A stretch of 64,000 nucleotides of DNA from positions 3,489,501 to 3,553,500 of the forward strand of contig NZ_PNCO02000001.1 in NCBI RefSeq assembly GCF_005886105.2, read 5' to 3'. Position numbers and translations under genes: made by a program. The notes below the pieces were generated by a model, which worked only from the letters and a program-made list of their open reading frames with translations, was not told the origin of the DNA and did not search any database. Origin of the DNA: Pseudoalteromonas galatheae (GTDB lineage Bacteria > Pseudomonadota > Gammaproteobacteria > Enterobacterales > Alteromonadaceae). How positions within the stretch are numbered: position 1 is the stretch's first letter; each line of letters opens with the position of its first letter. Below, one piece after another: positions 9,362 to 21,624 of this stretch.

Positions 9362-10966
9362 TTGTCTCTACTTCGCCTGCATCAAATCACTAAAACATTT
9401 TTAACCTATGGTTTAGACGAAATCGTTCCTGCGCATAAGCAACCTTGGTACGGTAAACTTGCCCGCGCTAGCTTGTTTTGGCTACGTAATAAACATAAAG
9501 ACAAACCTATAGGCACACGCTTGCGTCTAGCGTTGCAAACGTTGGGCCCCGTATGGATCAAGTTTGGTCAGATGCTTTCGACCCGTCGAGATTTGTTACC
9601 ATTAGAGATTGCTGAAGAACTCGCTTTTTTGCAGGACCAAGTTCAACCATTTGACCCCGCAATGGCACAAAAGCTCATTGAGCAAGCGTTAGAAATAGAC
9701 AACATTCACGAATACTTTGCTGAATTTGAATCAAAGCCATTGGCTTCAGCCTCAATAGCGCAAGTGCATGCCGCCAAGCTGCAACACAAAGATGAGTTGA
9801 AAGATGTCGTGATCAAAGTTATTCGTCCCGATATCGAAAAACAAATCCAAGCAGACCTCTCTTTAATGGAGCGCTTCGCTAGAATTGTTGTCAACTTACT
9901 TAGCGAAGGAAAGCGTTTACGGCCAGTTGAAGTCGTAAGGGAATACAAAAAAACACTACTCGACGAGTTAGATTTGATGCGAGAAGGTGCTAACGCAATT
10001 CAACTCAGACGCAATTTTGAAGACTCTGATTCACTATATATCCCTGAAGTATATAGTGATTATTCACGTAAAAACGTATTGGTGATGGAGCGCATCTACG
10101 GTATCCCAGTCTCAGACACCGAAGCCTTATTAGCGCAAGGCACCAATATGAAGCTATTGGCTGAGCGTGGGGTAGAGGTGTTCTTTACACAAGTGTTCCG
10201 TGACAGCTTTTTCCATGCAGACATGCACCCTGGCAATATTTTTGTCTCTCGCGAAAACCCTCATAATCCTAAGTATATCGGCATAGATTGCGGCATTGTC
10301 GGGACCTTAAATCGTGAAGATAAACGTTATTTAGCAGAAAACTTTATCGCCTTCTTTAATCGTGACTATCGCCAAGTTGCGCAGCTTCATGTGGATTCTG
10401 GCTGGGTTCCGGCGGATACCTGTGTAGAGGAATTTGAGTTTGCCATTCGTACCGTATGCGAACCCATTTTTAACAAACCGCTCGCTGAAATTTCGTTTGG
10501 TCATGTGCTGGTAAATTTGTTTAACACAGCAAGGCGCTTCAACATGGAAGTGCAGCCACAATTGGTATTATTGCAAAAAACTCTGTTATATGTAGAAGGC
10601 TTAGGACGTCAGCTTTACCCGCAACTAGATCTGTGGAAAACAGCTAAGCCCTTTTTAGAACATTGGGTGCAAGAACAAGTAGGTCCGCTCGCAGTGGCAA
10701 AAAAGCTATATGCAAATCTACCATTTTGGGCCGAGAAAATGCCAGAACTGCCGGATTTGATTTACCAAAATCTCAAGCGCCGTCCCCCTTCAGCTGTCAC
10801 ACAAAAAGCAGATACTGCTACCAAGCCTTTGTTGTTGGGTTTAGCGGCGAGTAGTTTTGCAATAATCTCGGGATTGAGCTTTATTTTTGACAAGCCTGTC
10901 GCAAGTAGCCTACTTGCAATTATTGCCGTGCTAGTATTTATTAGCGCATGGCGTAAAACAGGGTGA
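9362..10966 (+). CDS. ubiB: Ubiquinone biosynthesis regulatory ATPase/kinase-like protein UbiB
   Basis: UbiB is an ABC1/ADCK-family kinase-like ATPase needed for ubiquinone synthesis. The family KxGQ motif appears as [15 protein letters not shown], the Ala-rich loop as [13 protein letters not shown], and the catalytic loop as [13 protein letters not shown]. Two hydrophobic C-terminal segments (from about residue 485) anchor it to the inner membrane. The likely start is TTG at 9362, one base after the ubiJ stop and behind AAAGGAAA. An ATG in frame at 9329 would lie inside ubiJ and adds 11 non-family residues. Confidence 0.93.
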   Translation: MSLLRLHQITKTFLTYGLDEIVPAHKQPWYGKLARASLFWLRNKHKDKPIGTRLRLALQTLGPVWIKFGQMLSTRRDLLPLEIAEELAFLQDQVQPFDPAMAQKLIEQALEIDNIHEYFAEFESKPLASASIAQVHAAKLQHKDELKDVVIKVIRPDIEKQIQADLSLMERFARIVVNLLSEGKRLRPVEVVREYKKTLLDELDLMREGANAIQLRRNFEDSDSLYIPEVYSDYSRKNVLVMERIYGIPVSDTEALLAQGTNMKLLAERGVEVFFTQVFRDSFFHADMHPGNIFVSRENPHNPKYIGIDCGIVGTLNREDKRYLAENFIAFFNRDYRQVAQLHVDSGWVPADTCVEEFEFAIRTVCEPIFNKPLAEISFGHVLVNLFNTARRFNMEVQPQLVLLQKTLLYVEGLGRQLYPQLDLWKTAKPFLEHWVQEQVGPLAVAKKLYANLPFWAEKMPELPDLIYQNLKRRPPSAVTQKADTATKPLLLGLAASSFAIISGLSFIFDKPVASSLLAIIAVLVFISAWRKTG

Positions 10967-11026
10967 TTTTTTGCTCGCTAGGCGTATAATCATTATTCAT
11001 AAGCAGTAAGTATCAATGGAGTTATT

Positions 11027-11263
11027 ATGGGATTCGGTGGGATCAGTATTTGGCAATTACTTATTATTTTAGCCATCATTGTTTTGTTATTTGGAACTAA
11101 AAAACTACGTGGTATTGGTAGTGATTTAGGTGGTGCAGTTAAAGGCTTTAAAAAGGCAGTATCGGATGAACAATCAGAGGCCGGAACTGAACCTGAAAAG
11201 CTTAAGAATACAACGACTGAGCAAGCTCAACCTGTATCAGAGAAAGAAAAAGATAAGGTGTAA
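11027..11263 (+). CDS. tatA: Sec-independent translocase subunit TatA
   Basis: TatA is the pore-forming subunit of the twin-arginine translocase. The 78-residue protein has a single N-terminal membrane helix ([20 protein letters not shown]), an amphipathic helix ([17 protein letters not shown]) and a charged tail, the standard TatA layout. It is the first gene of tatABC, 6 bp ahead of tatB, with GGAG 8 nt upstream of its ATG. A likely client in this window is the twin-arginine GH109-type enzyme at 25059-26429. Confidence 0.95.
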   Translation: MGFGGISIWQLLIILAIIVLLFGTKKLRGIGSDLGGAVKGFKKAVSDEQSEAGTEPEKLKNTTTEQAQPVSEKEKDKV

Positions 11264-11269
11264 TTCAAC

Positions 11270-11581
11270 ATGGGTATGTGGGAGTTAGTGGTCGTTCTTA
11301 TCGTAGGCCTAATTGTACTTGGCCCAGAGCGTCTTCCCGTTGCAATCCGCACCGTAGCTAGATGGGTAAAAACGGTAAAATCTGTTGCTAATTCAGTCAA
11401 AGCTGAAGTCAGTGAAGAGTTACGCGTTCATGAGCTACATAATAACTTAAAGAAAGCGGAACAACAGGGAATGCAAGATTTGGCCCCAGATCTCAAGCAA
11501 TCCGTTCAAGAATTACAAGATGCGGCTGAATCAGTTAGACATTCTTATAAATCAACCGACAATAATAAAAACAAAGACTAA
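11270..11581 (+). CDS. tatB: Sec-independent translocase subunit TatB
   Basis: TatB forms the signal-peptide receptor complex with TatC. It shares the TatA architecture but has the TatB-type LGPERLPVAIRTVARW segment after the membrane helix and a longer helical tail (103 residues in all). It sits between tatA and tatC as in other gammaproteobacteria. Unusually, 110 bp separate it from tatC. Confidence 0.94.
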   Translation: MGMWELVVVLIVGLIVLGPERLPVAIRTVARWVKTVKSVANSVKAEVSEELRVHELHNNLKKAEQQGMQDLAPDLKQSVQELQDAAESVRHSYKSTDNNKNKD

Positions 11582-11610
11582 TCAATCTACCAGTTAGATA
11601 ATTAGAGTAA

Positions 11611-11650
11611 GGTCGGCTTTGGGTATTTAACGCCCAAGCAGCGCCTTTTT
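11611..11650 (+). terminator. Possible hairpin/attenuator between tatB and tatC
   Basis: In the 110-bp tatB-tatC gap, GGCTTTGGG can pair imperfectly with CCCAAGC, followed by GCGCC and a run of five T. It could be a leaky terminator that lowers TatC relative to TatA and TatB. The stem is imperfect and the call is weak. Confidence 0.3.
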
Positions 11651-11691
11651 ATCTTTTCCAACTGGCACTATATTCGTACGAGTCAAGTTAC

Positions 11692-12435
11692 ATGACAGAA
11701 TCAGCCCAGAGTGGATTTATTGCTCACCTTGTTGAGTTAAGAAACCGCTTAATGAGAGCGTTAATGAGCGTTTTCGTTATCTTTGTTGCTTTGGTGTACT
11801 TCGCCAATGATATCTATGCCTTTGTTGCAGCTCCCCTTGTTGAGAGCCTGCCTAGCAACACAAACATGATTGCTACAGATGTCACAGCCCCTTTTTTCGC
11901 CCCTTTTAAGTTAACACTTTTTGTGTCGTTATTTGCCGCTGTGCCATTTATTTTGCACCAAGTGTGGGGATTTATCGCACCTGGTTTATATAAACACGAA
12001 AAGCGTATGCTTATCCCAGTATTACTATCAAGTGTACTGCTATTTTATGGCGGGATTGCATTTTGCTATTTTGTTGTGATGCCGATTATTTTGGGGTTCT
12101 TTACCAGCGTTGGGCCCGAAATGATGACTCTTTCGCCAGATATAAGCAGCTATCTTGGCTTTATCTTGAAGCTATTTTTTGCTTTCGGTATCGCCTTTGA
12201 AATTCCCGTCGCCATTATGCTTATATGCTGGAGTGGCATGACAACCCCCGCGAGCTTAAAAGAGAAGCGACCTTATGTTGTCGTTGGCGCTTTTGTCATC
12301 GCGATGTTTTTAACACCACCCGATGTTTTATCTCAAACTCTATTAGCGCTCCCTATGCTACTCTTGTTTGAGTTAGGGCTCATTCTAGCCAAGTTTTATA
12401 GCGCTAAACCACAACAACAGGAGTCAGAAGAATGA
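11692..12435 (+). CDS. tatC: Sec-independent translocase subunit TatC
   Basis: TatC is the polytopic core of the Tat receptor that recognises twin-arginine signal peptides. The 247-residue protein begins with the family motif HLVELRNRLMRAL and has six hydrophobic segments, with FIAPGLYKHEKR after the second and FEIPVAI near the middle. Its stop overlaps the start of the next gene by 4 nt (ATGA). Confidence 0.96.
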   Translation: MTESAQSGFIAHLVELRNRLMRALMSVFVIFVALVYFANDIYAFVAAPLVESLPSNTNMIATDVTAPFFAPFKLTLFVSLFAAVPFILHQVWGFIAPGLYKHEKRMLIPVLLSSVLLFYGGIAFCYFVVMPIILGFFTSVGPEMMTLSPDISSYLGFILKLFFAFGIAFEIPVAIMLICWSGMTTPASLKEKRPYVVVGAFVIAMFLTPPDVLSQTLLALPMLLLFELGLILAKFYSAKPQQQESEE

Positions 12436-12941
12436 AAAAAACCATGATACTGTTCGCACTAGGATTTTCTTCTTTATGCGCCGCAGAGCCGATAAATACG
12501 CAGGCGTTACAAGCTTGTACGCTGATCGAAAATGATTTTAAGCGTCTTATGTGCTACGACAATGTGATTGCCAACAAACCTATCACCGCAAAACATGCAA
12601 CAAAAAATATGACGCCTAACGACGAGCAAAGTGGTGCTGTAGCACCGGTGGCAAGCGTTACTCCAGAACTAAAAGAAGAGGGGTTTGGCCTTGAGCGTCG
12701 TGTGAAAGTCGCAAGCGAAGAAATTGAAGCGATCACCGCAGATGTAATTAAAATTACCAAAACACGCAGAGGTAAAAAGGTCTTTACGTTAGACAATGGT
12801 CAAGAATGGACTCAAGTATCAAAGGAAACCTTCTTTGCAGATGAAGGAGATACGCTCATTATTCAGCGTGCCTCTTTTGGCTCATTTTTGATGAAAAAAA
12901 AGGGCTCAAATCGCACTACACGAGTAAAACGAGTTAATTGA
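12432..12941 (+). CDS. Small periplasmic protein with a C-x(n)-RLxCYD motif
   Basis: The 169-residue protein starts with a signal peptide (MKKTMILFALGFSSLCAAEP). The motif ACTLIENDFKRLMCYDNV, two Cys in a C-RL-CYD pattern, is shared with proteins annotated as type VI secretion-associated (VasI/TagO-like) and with other periplasmic proteins. The C-terminal half looks like a small beta domain (VFTLDNGQEWTQV). It overlaps tatC by 4 nt and tatD by 1 nt, so it is cotranscribed with both. The function is unknown, and nothing nearby supports a T6SS role. Confidence 0.75.
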   Translation: MKKTMILFALGFSSLCAAEPINTQALQACTLIENDFKRLMCYDNVIANKPITAKHATKNMTPNDEQSGAVAPVASVTPELKEEGFGLERRVKVASEEIEAITADVIKITKTRRGKKVFTLDNGQEWTQVSKETFFADEGDTLIIQRASFGSFLMKKKGSNRTTRVKRVN

Positions 12942-13717
12942 TGAGCGCGATGATCGATGCTGGTGTTAACCTCACCAGCTCGCAATTCGCATCCGATTTG
13001 GACGATGTGATTTCTAGATCCAAAGAGGCTGGTATAGAGTCTATGCTTGCTATCGGTTGTGACTTAACGAGCAGCGAGCAGAGTATTGCGCTTGCTGAAC
13101 AACATCACCTTTACTGCACAGCAGGCGTTCACCCACATGATGCCAAAAGCGCTCCAGATACCCTGTACCATGATCTCCTCACTCTTTTAAAAAGTAGCAA
13201 CAGGGCGGTGGCCGTTGGTGAATGTGGTTTAGACTTTAACCGTGATTTTTCACCAAGACCGATTCAGCAGAGCGTGTGCTTAACGCAACTGCAGCTAGCA
13301 GAAACTATTGACTACCCAGTCTATTTACACGAAAGAGACGCGCATGACGCGCTAGTTGGACTGCTAAAAGAAGTTGAGGTTCGAGGTGTACTACACTGCT
13401 TTACTGGTGACCGTAATGCGTTGCGTCGTTACTTGGACTATGGGTTAATGATCGGCATAACTGGTTGGGTATGTGATGAACGTAGAGGTCAAGCATTGCA
13501 AGCGCTCATTCAATATATCCCGCTAGATCGTTTGCTATTAGAGACCGATGCCCCTTATTTATTGCCACGAACAATTAAACCTAAGCCAAAATCTCGCCGC
13601 AATGAACCAATGTACTTATCCCACGTGGCTGAACAAATTGCTCAACTAAAGCAGTGTCCAGTTACCGATGTGATCAGCGCAACCTCTGCCAATTTTACGC
13701 AATTGTTTTTGAGGTAA
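12941..13717 (+). CDS. tatD: TatD-family metal-dependent hydrolase/DNase
   Basis: TatD-family proteins are TIM-barrel, divalent-metal nucleases implicated in 3'-5' exonuclease repair and not required for Tat export. The visible motifs are IDAGVNLTS (where many homologues have an HxH), AGVHPHDAK, VGECGLDFNRDFS, LHERDAHD, LHCFTG and LLETDAPYL. The N-terminal metal motif reads DAGVNL, as in TatD proper rather than the HTHLD of YcfH/YjjV. The ATG at 12941 overlaps the upstream stop by 1 nt. Its position after tatABC matches E. coli. Confidence 0.9.
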   Translation: MSAMIDAGVNLTSSQFASDLDDVISRSKEAGIESMLAIGCDLTSSEQSIALAEQHHLYCTAGVHPHDAKSAPDTLYHDLLTLLKSSNRAVAVGECGLDFNRDFSPRPIQQSVCLTQLQLAETIDYPVYLHERDAHDALVGLLKEVEVRGVLHCFTGDRNALRRYLDYGLMIGITGWVCDERRGQALQALIQYIPLDRLLLETDAPYLLPRTIKPKPKSRRNEPMYLSHVAEQIAQLKQCPVTDVISATSANFTQLFLR

Positions 13718-13723
13718 GTCCGT

Positions 13724-16574
<2,851 letters not shown>

Positions 16575-16589
16575 GCACCATCATTTTGA

Positions 16590-16610
16590 GCAGGTGAGAT
16601 TCTCACCTGC
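16590..16610. terminator. Hairpin between convergent hemB and small membrane-protein gene
   Basis: A perfect 9-bp stem, GCAGGTGAG pairing with CTCACCTGC around a 3-nt loop, lies between convergent genes. It is followed by ATTTCT rather than a full T-run. It is probably a bidirectional terminator. Confidence 0.6.
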
Positions 16611-16622
16611 ATTTCTAGCAAC

Positions 16623-17012
16623 TTATCTTATCAAGCTTTTTGCTTTTACAAGCTCATCAGCATTCATTTTCCAACTAAAGAAACGAATGACTCGGCCATC
16701 ATCGAGCTGTACTTCAGGAATACTTAAAATACTCCAAGAGCGTAACCTAATTGCTTGAATGTGCTCTGCATGGAGATAGCGCGCTTTATCAAAAAAGTTA
16801 TAGCTCACCCCAGCTTTGTCGATATGTAAAAAACGTTTTCCGGTTAATGATAACCCCAATGTAGCTAGGATCAATAGCAAAGGGATTAATGTAATTAATT
16901 GCAATAATAGAGAGGGAATATCTAGGATCGAAAGCAGTGTGTTGCTAAGCCAAATCAGCGCAAGTGTAAATACATAGAAAAGCCAGTTTACTTCTAACTC
17001 TAAAGTTCTCAT
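16623..17012 (-). CDS. Small membrane protein with PH-like C-terminal domain
   Basis: The 129-residue protein has two adjacent hydrophobic helices at about residues 10-60, then a short soluble domain. The tail (HIDKAGVSYNFF, VQLDDGRVIRFFSWKM) resembles bacterial PH-like/YcxB-type domains. I do not recognise a named family. It converges on hemB and stands alone. Confidence 0.55.
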   Translation of the reverse strand: MRTLELEVNWLFYVFTLALIWLSNTLLSILDIPSLLLQLITLIPLLLILATLGLSLTGKRFLHIDKAGVSYNFFDKARYLHAEHIQAIRLRSWSILSIPEVQLDDGRVIRFFSWKMNADELVKAKSLIR

Positions 17013-17212
17013 TGAGTATCTCCTTTATTTACTCAACCACAATGAAATTCAGCCCACGACGACGCAGTAGTCCGACCCAATTTATTGAAGAAAAGCTAAT
17101 GATAAAGTGCCAATGTCCCTAAAGCAAGAACTTTAGAATTAATAAAATATGAAATAAAAGTGACGACTTTTAGATACTAAATTTCAAATTTAACTTATTG
17201 AACTTTAGATAC

Positions 17213-17241
17213 AAAAAAGGCCGCCATTGGCGACCTTTTTA
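17213..17241 (-). terminator. Rho-independent terminator of the EF-G gene
   Basis: On the minus strand AAGG-TCGCC, a short loop, and GGCGGCCTT are followed by a run of T. On the plus strand this reads AAAAAGGCCGCCATTGGCGA with CCTTTTT. It lies just downstream of the EF-G stop codon. Confidence 0.75.
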
Positions 17242-17259
17242 TGCAAAGTAAGTAATAAA

Positions 17260-19347
17260 TTACTTAGCTGCTTTTTTCTCTTTCTCAGCTGCGATTACCG
17301 CGTCAGCAACGTTTGCTGGACATGGTGCATAGTGTGAGAACTCCATAGAGAACTGACCACGACCAGACGTGATAGTACGTAGGTGACCGATGTATCCGAA
17401 CATTTCAGATAGTGGTACTTCACCCTTGATACGAACGCCCATTGCGCCAGCTTCTTGGTCTTTGATCATACCGCGACGACGGTTAAGGTCACCAATTACG
17501 TCACCTACGTTGTCTTCTGGCGTGAACACGTCAACTTTCATGATTGGCTCAAGAAGTTGTGCACCCGCTTTAGGGATAGACTGACGGAATGCGCCTTTAG
17601 CAGCGATTTCGAACGCGATTGCTGATGAGTCAACTGCGTGGAAGCCACCGTCGAATAGTTCTACTTCAACGTCTAGTACTGGGAAGCCTGCAAGCACACC
17701 CTCTTCCATCATTGACTTGAAGCCTTTCTCAACTGCTGGCCAGAATTCCTTAGGAACGTTACCACCAACAACTGTAGACTTGAACGTAAAGCCAGAACCA
17801 ACTTCACCAGGCTTGATACGGTAGTCAATCTTACCGAACTGACCAGAACCACCAGACTGTTTCTTATGCGTGTAGCTATCTTCAACTTCTTGTGTGATAG
17901 TTTCACGGTAAGCAACCTGAGGCTGACCAACGATTAGGTCTACACCGTATGTACGCTTAAGGATATCTACCTTAATGTCTAGGTGAAGCTCACCCATACC
18001 TTTAAGGATAGTTTCACCTGAATCTTCATCAGTCTCAACTTGGAATGAAGGATCTTCTGCAACCATCTTACCGATCGCGATACCCATCTTCTCGTTACCA
18101 CCTTTATCTTTAGGTGCAACAGCGATTGAGATTACTGGATCAGGGAAGATCATCGCTTCAAGTGTACACTCGTGCTTAGGATCACATAGCGTGTGACCTG
18201 TTTGAACGTTCTTCATACCAACAACTGCGATGATGTCACCCGCTTGTGCTTCAGTAAGTTCAGTACGCTCGTCCGCTTGCATCTCAACCATACGGCCGAT
18301 ACGCTCTGTTTTACCAGTTGCAGAGTTAAGGATAGTGTCACCTTTTTTCATGCGACCAGCGTAGATACGGATGAACGTAAGCGCACCGAAACGATCGTCC
18401 ATGATTTTGAACGCAAGCGCTTTAAGTGGCGCATCAGCGTCAACAGTTGCTACTTCACCAGTAGGCTCACCTGTTTCAGGATCTGTTAGTGGCTGAGGCT
18501 CAACTTCTGTAGGAGAAGGTAGGTAATCTACAACAGCGTCTAGTACAAGTTGCATACCTTTGTTTTTGAACGCTGAACCACAGTAAGTTGGGAAGAACGC
18601 AAGATCACGAGTACCTTTACGGATACACGCTTTGATTTGTTCGATAGAAGGTACTTCACCTTCCATATATGCTTCCATTAGGTCGTCGTCTTGCTCAACA
18701 GCAGACTCAACTAGCATTTCATGGTATTCTTCAACTTTGTCTACCATGTCTGCAGGAACGTCTTGTACTTCGTAGTTTTCAGGAAGACCTGTGTCATCCC
18801 AAACGTATGCTTTCTTCTCAAGTACGTCTACAACACCACAGAATTGGTCTTCGATACCAATTGGAAGCGTCATCACTAGTGGGTTAGCACCAAGTACTTT
18901 CTCAACTTGATCAACTACGCGGTAGAAGTCTGCACCCATACGGTCTAGTTTGTTTACGAAGATACAACGAGCAACTTCTGATTCGTTCGCATAACGCCAG
19001 TTAGTTTCTGATTGTGGTTCAACACCACCAGAACCACAGAATACACCGATACCACCATCAAGTACTTTTAGTGAACGGTATACTTCTACTGTGAAGTCAA
19101 CGTGTCCAGGAGTATCGATAACGTTTAAACGGTGGCCTTTCCACTCACAAGTTACCGCTGCTGATTGGATAGTAATACCACGCTCAGCTTCCTGCTCCAT
19201 GAAGTCAGTTGTTGACTCACCGTCGTGAACTTCACCAGTTTTGTGGATTTTACCAGTAAGCTTTAGAATACGCTCAGTGGTGGTAGTTTTACCCGCATCA
19301 ACGTGCGCGAAAATACCAATGTTTCTGTATTTCGATAAATCTGCCAT
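17260..19347 (-). CDS. fusA: Translation elongation factor G
   Basis: EF-G is the GTPase that drives ribosomal translocation and, with RRF, ribosome recycling. The 695-residue protein has complete G motifs: [13 protein letters not shown] (G1), DTPGHVDF (G3) and [10 protein letters not shown] (G4), followed by domains II-V including a GGSGQFG stretch in domain IV. The gene stands alone with its own terminator, not in a str operon beside rpsL-rpsG-tufA. It may therefore be the second EF-G paralogue found in many Alteromonadales and Vibrios. Codon use looks highly biased, as in a strongly expressed gene. Confidence 0.92.
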   Translation of the reverse strand: MADLSKYRNIGIFAHVDAGKTTTTERILKLTGKIHKTGEVHDGESTTDFMEQEAERGITIQSAAVTCEWKGHRLNVIDTPGHVDFTVEVYRSLKVLDGGIGVFCGSGGVEPQSETNWRYANESEVARCIFVNKLDRMGADFYRVVDQVEKVLGANPLVMTLPIGIEDQFCGVVDVLEKKAYVWDDTGLPENYEVQDVPADMVDKVEEYHEMLVESAVEQDDDLMEAYMEGEVPSIEQIKACIRKGTRDLAFFPTYCGSAFKNKGMQLVLDAVVDYLPSPTEVEPQPLTDPETGEPTGEVATVDADAPLKALAFKIMDDRFGALTFIRIYAGRMKKGDTILNSATGKTERIGRMVEMQADERTELTEAQAGDIIAVVGMKNVQTGHTLCDPKHECTLEAMIFPDPVISIAVAPKDKGGNEKMGIAIGKMVAEDPSFQVETDEDSGETILKGMGELHLDIKVDILKRTYGVDLIVGQPQVAYRETITQEVEDSYTHKKQSGGSGQFGKIDYRIKPGEVGSGFTFKSTVVGGNVPKEFWPAVEKGFKSMMEEGVLAGFPVLDVEVELFDGGFHAVDSSAIAFEIAAKGAFRQSIPKAGAQLLEPIMKVDVFTPEDNVGDVIGDLNRRRGMIKDQEAGAMGVRIKGEVPLSEMFGYIGHLRTITSGRGQFSMEFSHYAPCPANVADAVIAAEKEKKAAK

Positions 19348-19571
19348 TGTTTTACTCTATTTAAAGTAGAAAAATTATTCGGCGGGAGTATATCACCTCT
19401 TGTAGCGAACATCATCCTTGAAGTCGTCTAAAATGCAATCAATTCACGAAAAAGTTTCTAATGCGAAACTTTGCCACCCTTTTTTACCGTACCGCTTACT
19501 GCTAGGCCGCTATATTTAATAATATTCTTGCTGTTTGATGTCAATTTCAGCACGGTTTGTGAAGGTTTCTG

Positions 19572-20723
19572 TTAAAAGACCTGCTTCCCAAACAAGTTGG
19601 CATGATGGACTTGGAATGCATCATCTAGCAAAGAAAAATGCGCAATCTTACCTTGTTCAATACTGCCAAGTTCATTGTCCATATTTAAATAAGTTGCAGG
19701 TACGAGACTTGCCATATTGATGGCCTCAACAAGTGGAATGTCAGCTAATTTCGCTAAGTTCTGCACTGCTTTCTCAAGTGTCAGTGTACTGCCAGCCAAA
19801 CTGCCGCTGTGGGTTTTCGCCACGCCATCCTTAACCACCACTGGCATCTCGCCCAATTGATATTCACCATCTTTCAGGCCACCCGCATTAATACAATCAC
19901 TGATCAAAGCTACCTTATGTTGACCTTTTAGGCGGTAGATCAACTGTAAAATCGCGGGGTGTAAATGGATACCATCGGCAATCACTTCAACCAAGGCTTG
20001 GCTATTAAGTAACAACGCACCAGCACAGCCCGGTTCACGGTGATGGATGCCACGCATGCCGTTAAATACGTGGACTCCACCGCAGGCACCATGTGCCAAA
20101 GCGGCATTGGTTTGCGCAAAATCCGCATCACAATGACCTAGCATCACCCGTACCCCATGTTTACTTAGGTACTGTGTCATTGCAACACCATTGGCCTTTT
20201 CAGGCGCGAGTGCCACCGCTTTAAGCGCACCATCAGCCGCGCTAATCATTTCATCAATCAGGGCCTCGTCTAACGGCTTAAAGAAAGCTTCGTTATGGGC
20301 ACCTTTGTGTTTTTCGCTGAAAAACAACCCCTCACTATACCCACCAAGCACCTGAGCCCCCGGCATCTTTAGCTTATATGCAGCTCCAATAACTTTCATC
20401 GCTGCAATGGTTTGTGGCCACGTAGTCGTCACCGTGGTAGCCAAAAAGCCAGTGACGCCATGTTTGAGCAACGAGGTGCTAATGGTTTCTATACTGGAGA
20501 GTTTGCCATCAATAACATCGCACCCCTCTCGGCCATGAATATGCAAATCAATTAACCCAGGCCACATGTCGAGCTTGGGATAAGACTCGGTATTATCAGG
20601 CGCTTCCGCCGCAGGAATAATCGTGTGAAAGCGCTCATCTTTTATTACCGCAACGTGATCTTCAAGAACACGAGTTGGGGTGTAGATACGACGGGGCCGA
20701 ATATAACGAAGCTGTTCAAGCAT
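19572..20723 (-). CDS. nagA: N-acetylglucosamine/galactosamine-6-phosphate deacetylase
   Basis: This amidohydrolase removes the acetyl group from N-acetylhexosamine-6-phosphate. The family motifs include DLHIHGREGCD, TTVTTTWPQTI, LGGYSEGLFFS, LGHCDADFAQ, HVFNGMRGIHHREPGCAG and ALISDCINAGG. The ATG at 20723 gives 383 residues and overlaps the stop of the upstream kinase gene by 8 nt, so the genes are translationally coupled. Because the operon also holds agaS, agaZ and agaR, the natural substrate is more likely GalNAc-6-P (an AgaA-type role) than GlcNAc-6-P. Sequence alone does not settle this. Confidence 0.88.
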   Translation of the reverse strand: MLEQLRYIRPRRIYTPTRVLEDHVAVIKDERFHTIIPAAEAPDNTESYPKLDMWPGLIDLHIHGREGCDVIDGKLSSIETISTSLLKHGVTGFLATTVTTTWPQTIAAMKVIGAAYKLKMPGAQVLGGYSEGLFFSEKHKGAHNEAFFKPLDEALIDEMISAADGALKAVALAPEKANGVAMTQYLSKHGVRVMLGHCDADFAQTNAALAHGACGGVHVFNGMRGIHHREPGCAGALLLNSQALVEVIADGIHLHPAILQLIYRLKGQHKVALISDCINAGGLKDGEYQLGEMPVVVKDGVAKTHSGSLAGSTLTLEKAVQNLAKLADIPLVEAINMASLVPATYLNMDNELGSIEQGKIAHFSLLDDAFQVHHANLFGKQVF

Positions 20724-21624
20724 GCACTTTGCTCCCAAGTAATGCCGCACCCAATGCACCACTTGCATCACCATGCTTGGCTCTAACAATATCTGGCACT
20801 GACACTGCGGAAAATACGTGAGGTTCAATGGCTTTTGGGAGTGCTTCTACAAGTTCATCGATAAGCGACATGCCACCACCAAGCACGATAACTTCTGGGT
20901 CATATGCTTTGATTAAATTTGCAAACGCCGAGCCCAACAGATCCATATAACAAGTAAAAGCATGGCGAGCTTCACTTTCTCCAGCCCGCATCGCTGTGAT
21001 AACTTGTTCTGAGGTAAGTGTTCGCGTAGTGAAATGTTGATACAAACCGGCCAGCCCTGGCCCTGCGACATAGCGCTCTAAACACCCTTGCAGTCCACAG
21101 CCACACGCTAAAATAGGCAGGTTATACTTTTGTTGTAATACCGCAGAAAGTGGGTGATGACCATATTCGCCGGCGATCCCTTGGGCACTTTTATACAGTG
21201 CACCATCAATACAAAACCCGCCTCCGGCACCAGTGCCTATTATTGCCCCGAAGACCTTTTGGTATTGCTTACCAGCCCCAAGACTGGCCTCAGATAACGC
21301 AAAGCAACGGCAGTCATTTTCGACCGCAATGGGCCGTTCAAGTTGTGCAACGAGATCAGCCTTAACTTCTTTGCCATTGGCGCAAGGGACATTTGCAGAT
21401 AGCACGCGCTGCTGCGCATTTACTATCCCAGGCATCCCAATACCCACCTGTCCTTTACAACCATATTTAGCGTCGGCTTGCTGCACCAAGGTTACGATTT
21501 GCGTCAAAAACGCCTCATAACTGTGCTTTGGTGTCGCCACACGCCAAGATTCTATACGTTGCAGTTTTTCATCGAACACCGCAATTTCAATTTTGCTCCC
21601 GCCAACATCCACCCCATAAATCAT
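20716..21624 (-). CDS. ROK-family sugar kinase (probable N-acetylhexosamine kinase)
   Basis: The 302-residue protein is a ROK kinase. Its N-terminal phosphate loop is GVDVGGSKIEIAVFD, the catalytic-type ENDCRCFALSEA lies near residue 103, IGTGAGGGFCIDG is the second phosphate motif, GEYGHHPL precedes a zinc motif CGCGLQGCLERY, and IVLGGGMS closes the fold. Such enzymes phosphorylate N-acetylglucosamine, N-acetylmannosamine or related sugars. In this operon it would supply the 6-phosphate for the deacetylase, so a GalNAc kinase role is inferred. It lies 4 nt from the upstream isomerase gene. Confidence 0.85.
   Translation of the reverse strand: MIYGVDVGGSKIEIAVFDEKLQRIESWRVATPKHSYEAFLTQIVTLVQQADAKYGCKGQVGIGMPGIVNAQQRVLSANVPCANGKEVKADLVAQLERPIAVENDCRCFALSEASLGAGKQYQKVFGAIIGTGAGGGFCIDGALYKSAQGIAGEYGHHPLSAVLQQKYNLPILACGCGLQGCLERYVAGPGLAGLYQHFTTRTLTSEQVITAMRAGESEARHAFTCYMDLLGSAFANLIKAYDPEVIVLGGGMSLIDELVEALPKAIEPHVFSAVSVPDIVRAKHGDASGALGAALLGSKVHA

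Noticed and set aside
12432-12941. T6SS accessory protein (VasI/TagO)
   Set aside because: It shares the C-RLxCYD motif only. The genomic setting is the tat operon, so no secretion role is claimed.
20724-20828. Longer start for the deacetylase
   Set aside because: The extension overlaps the kinase gene and is not conserved. ATG at 20723 gives the usual 8-nt coupled overlap.
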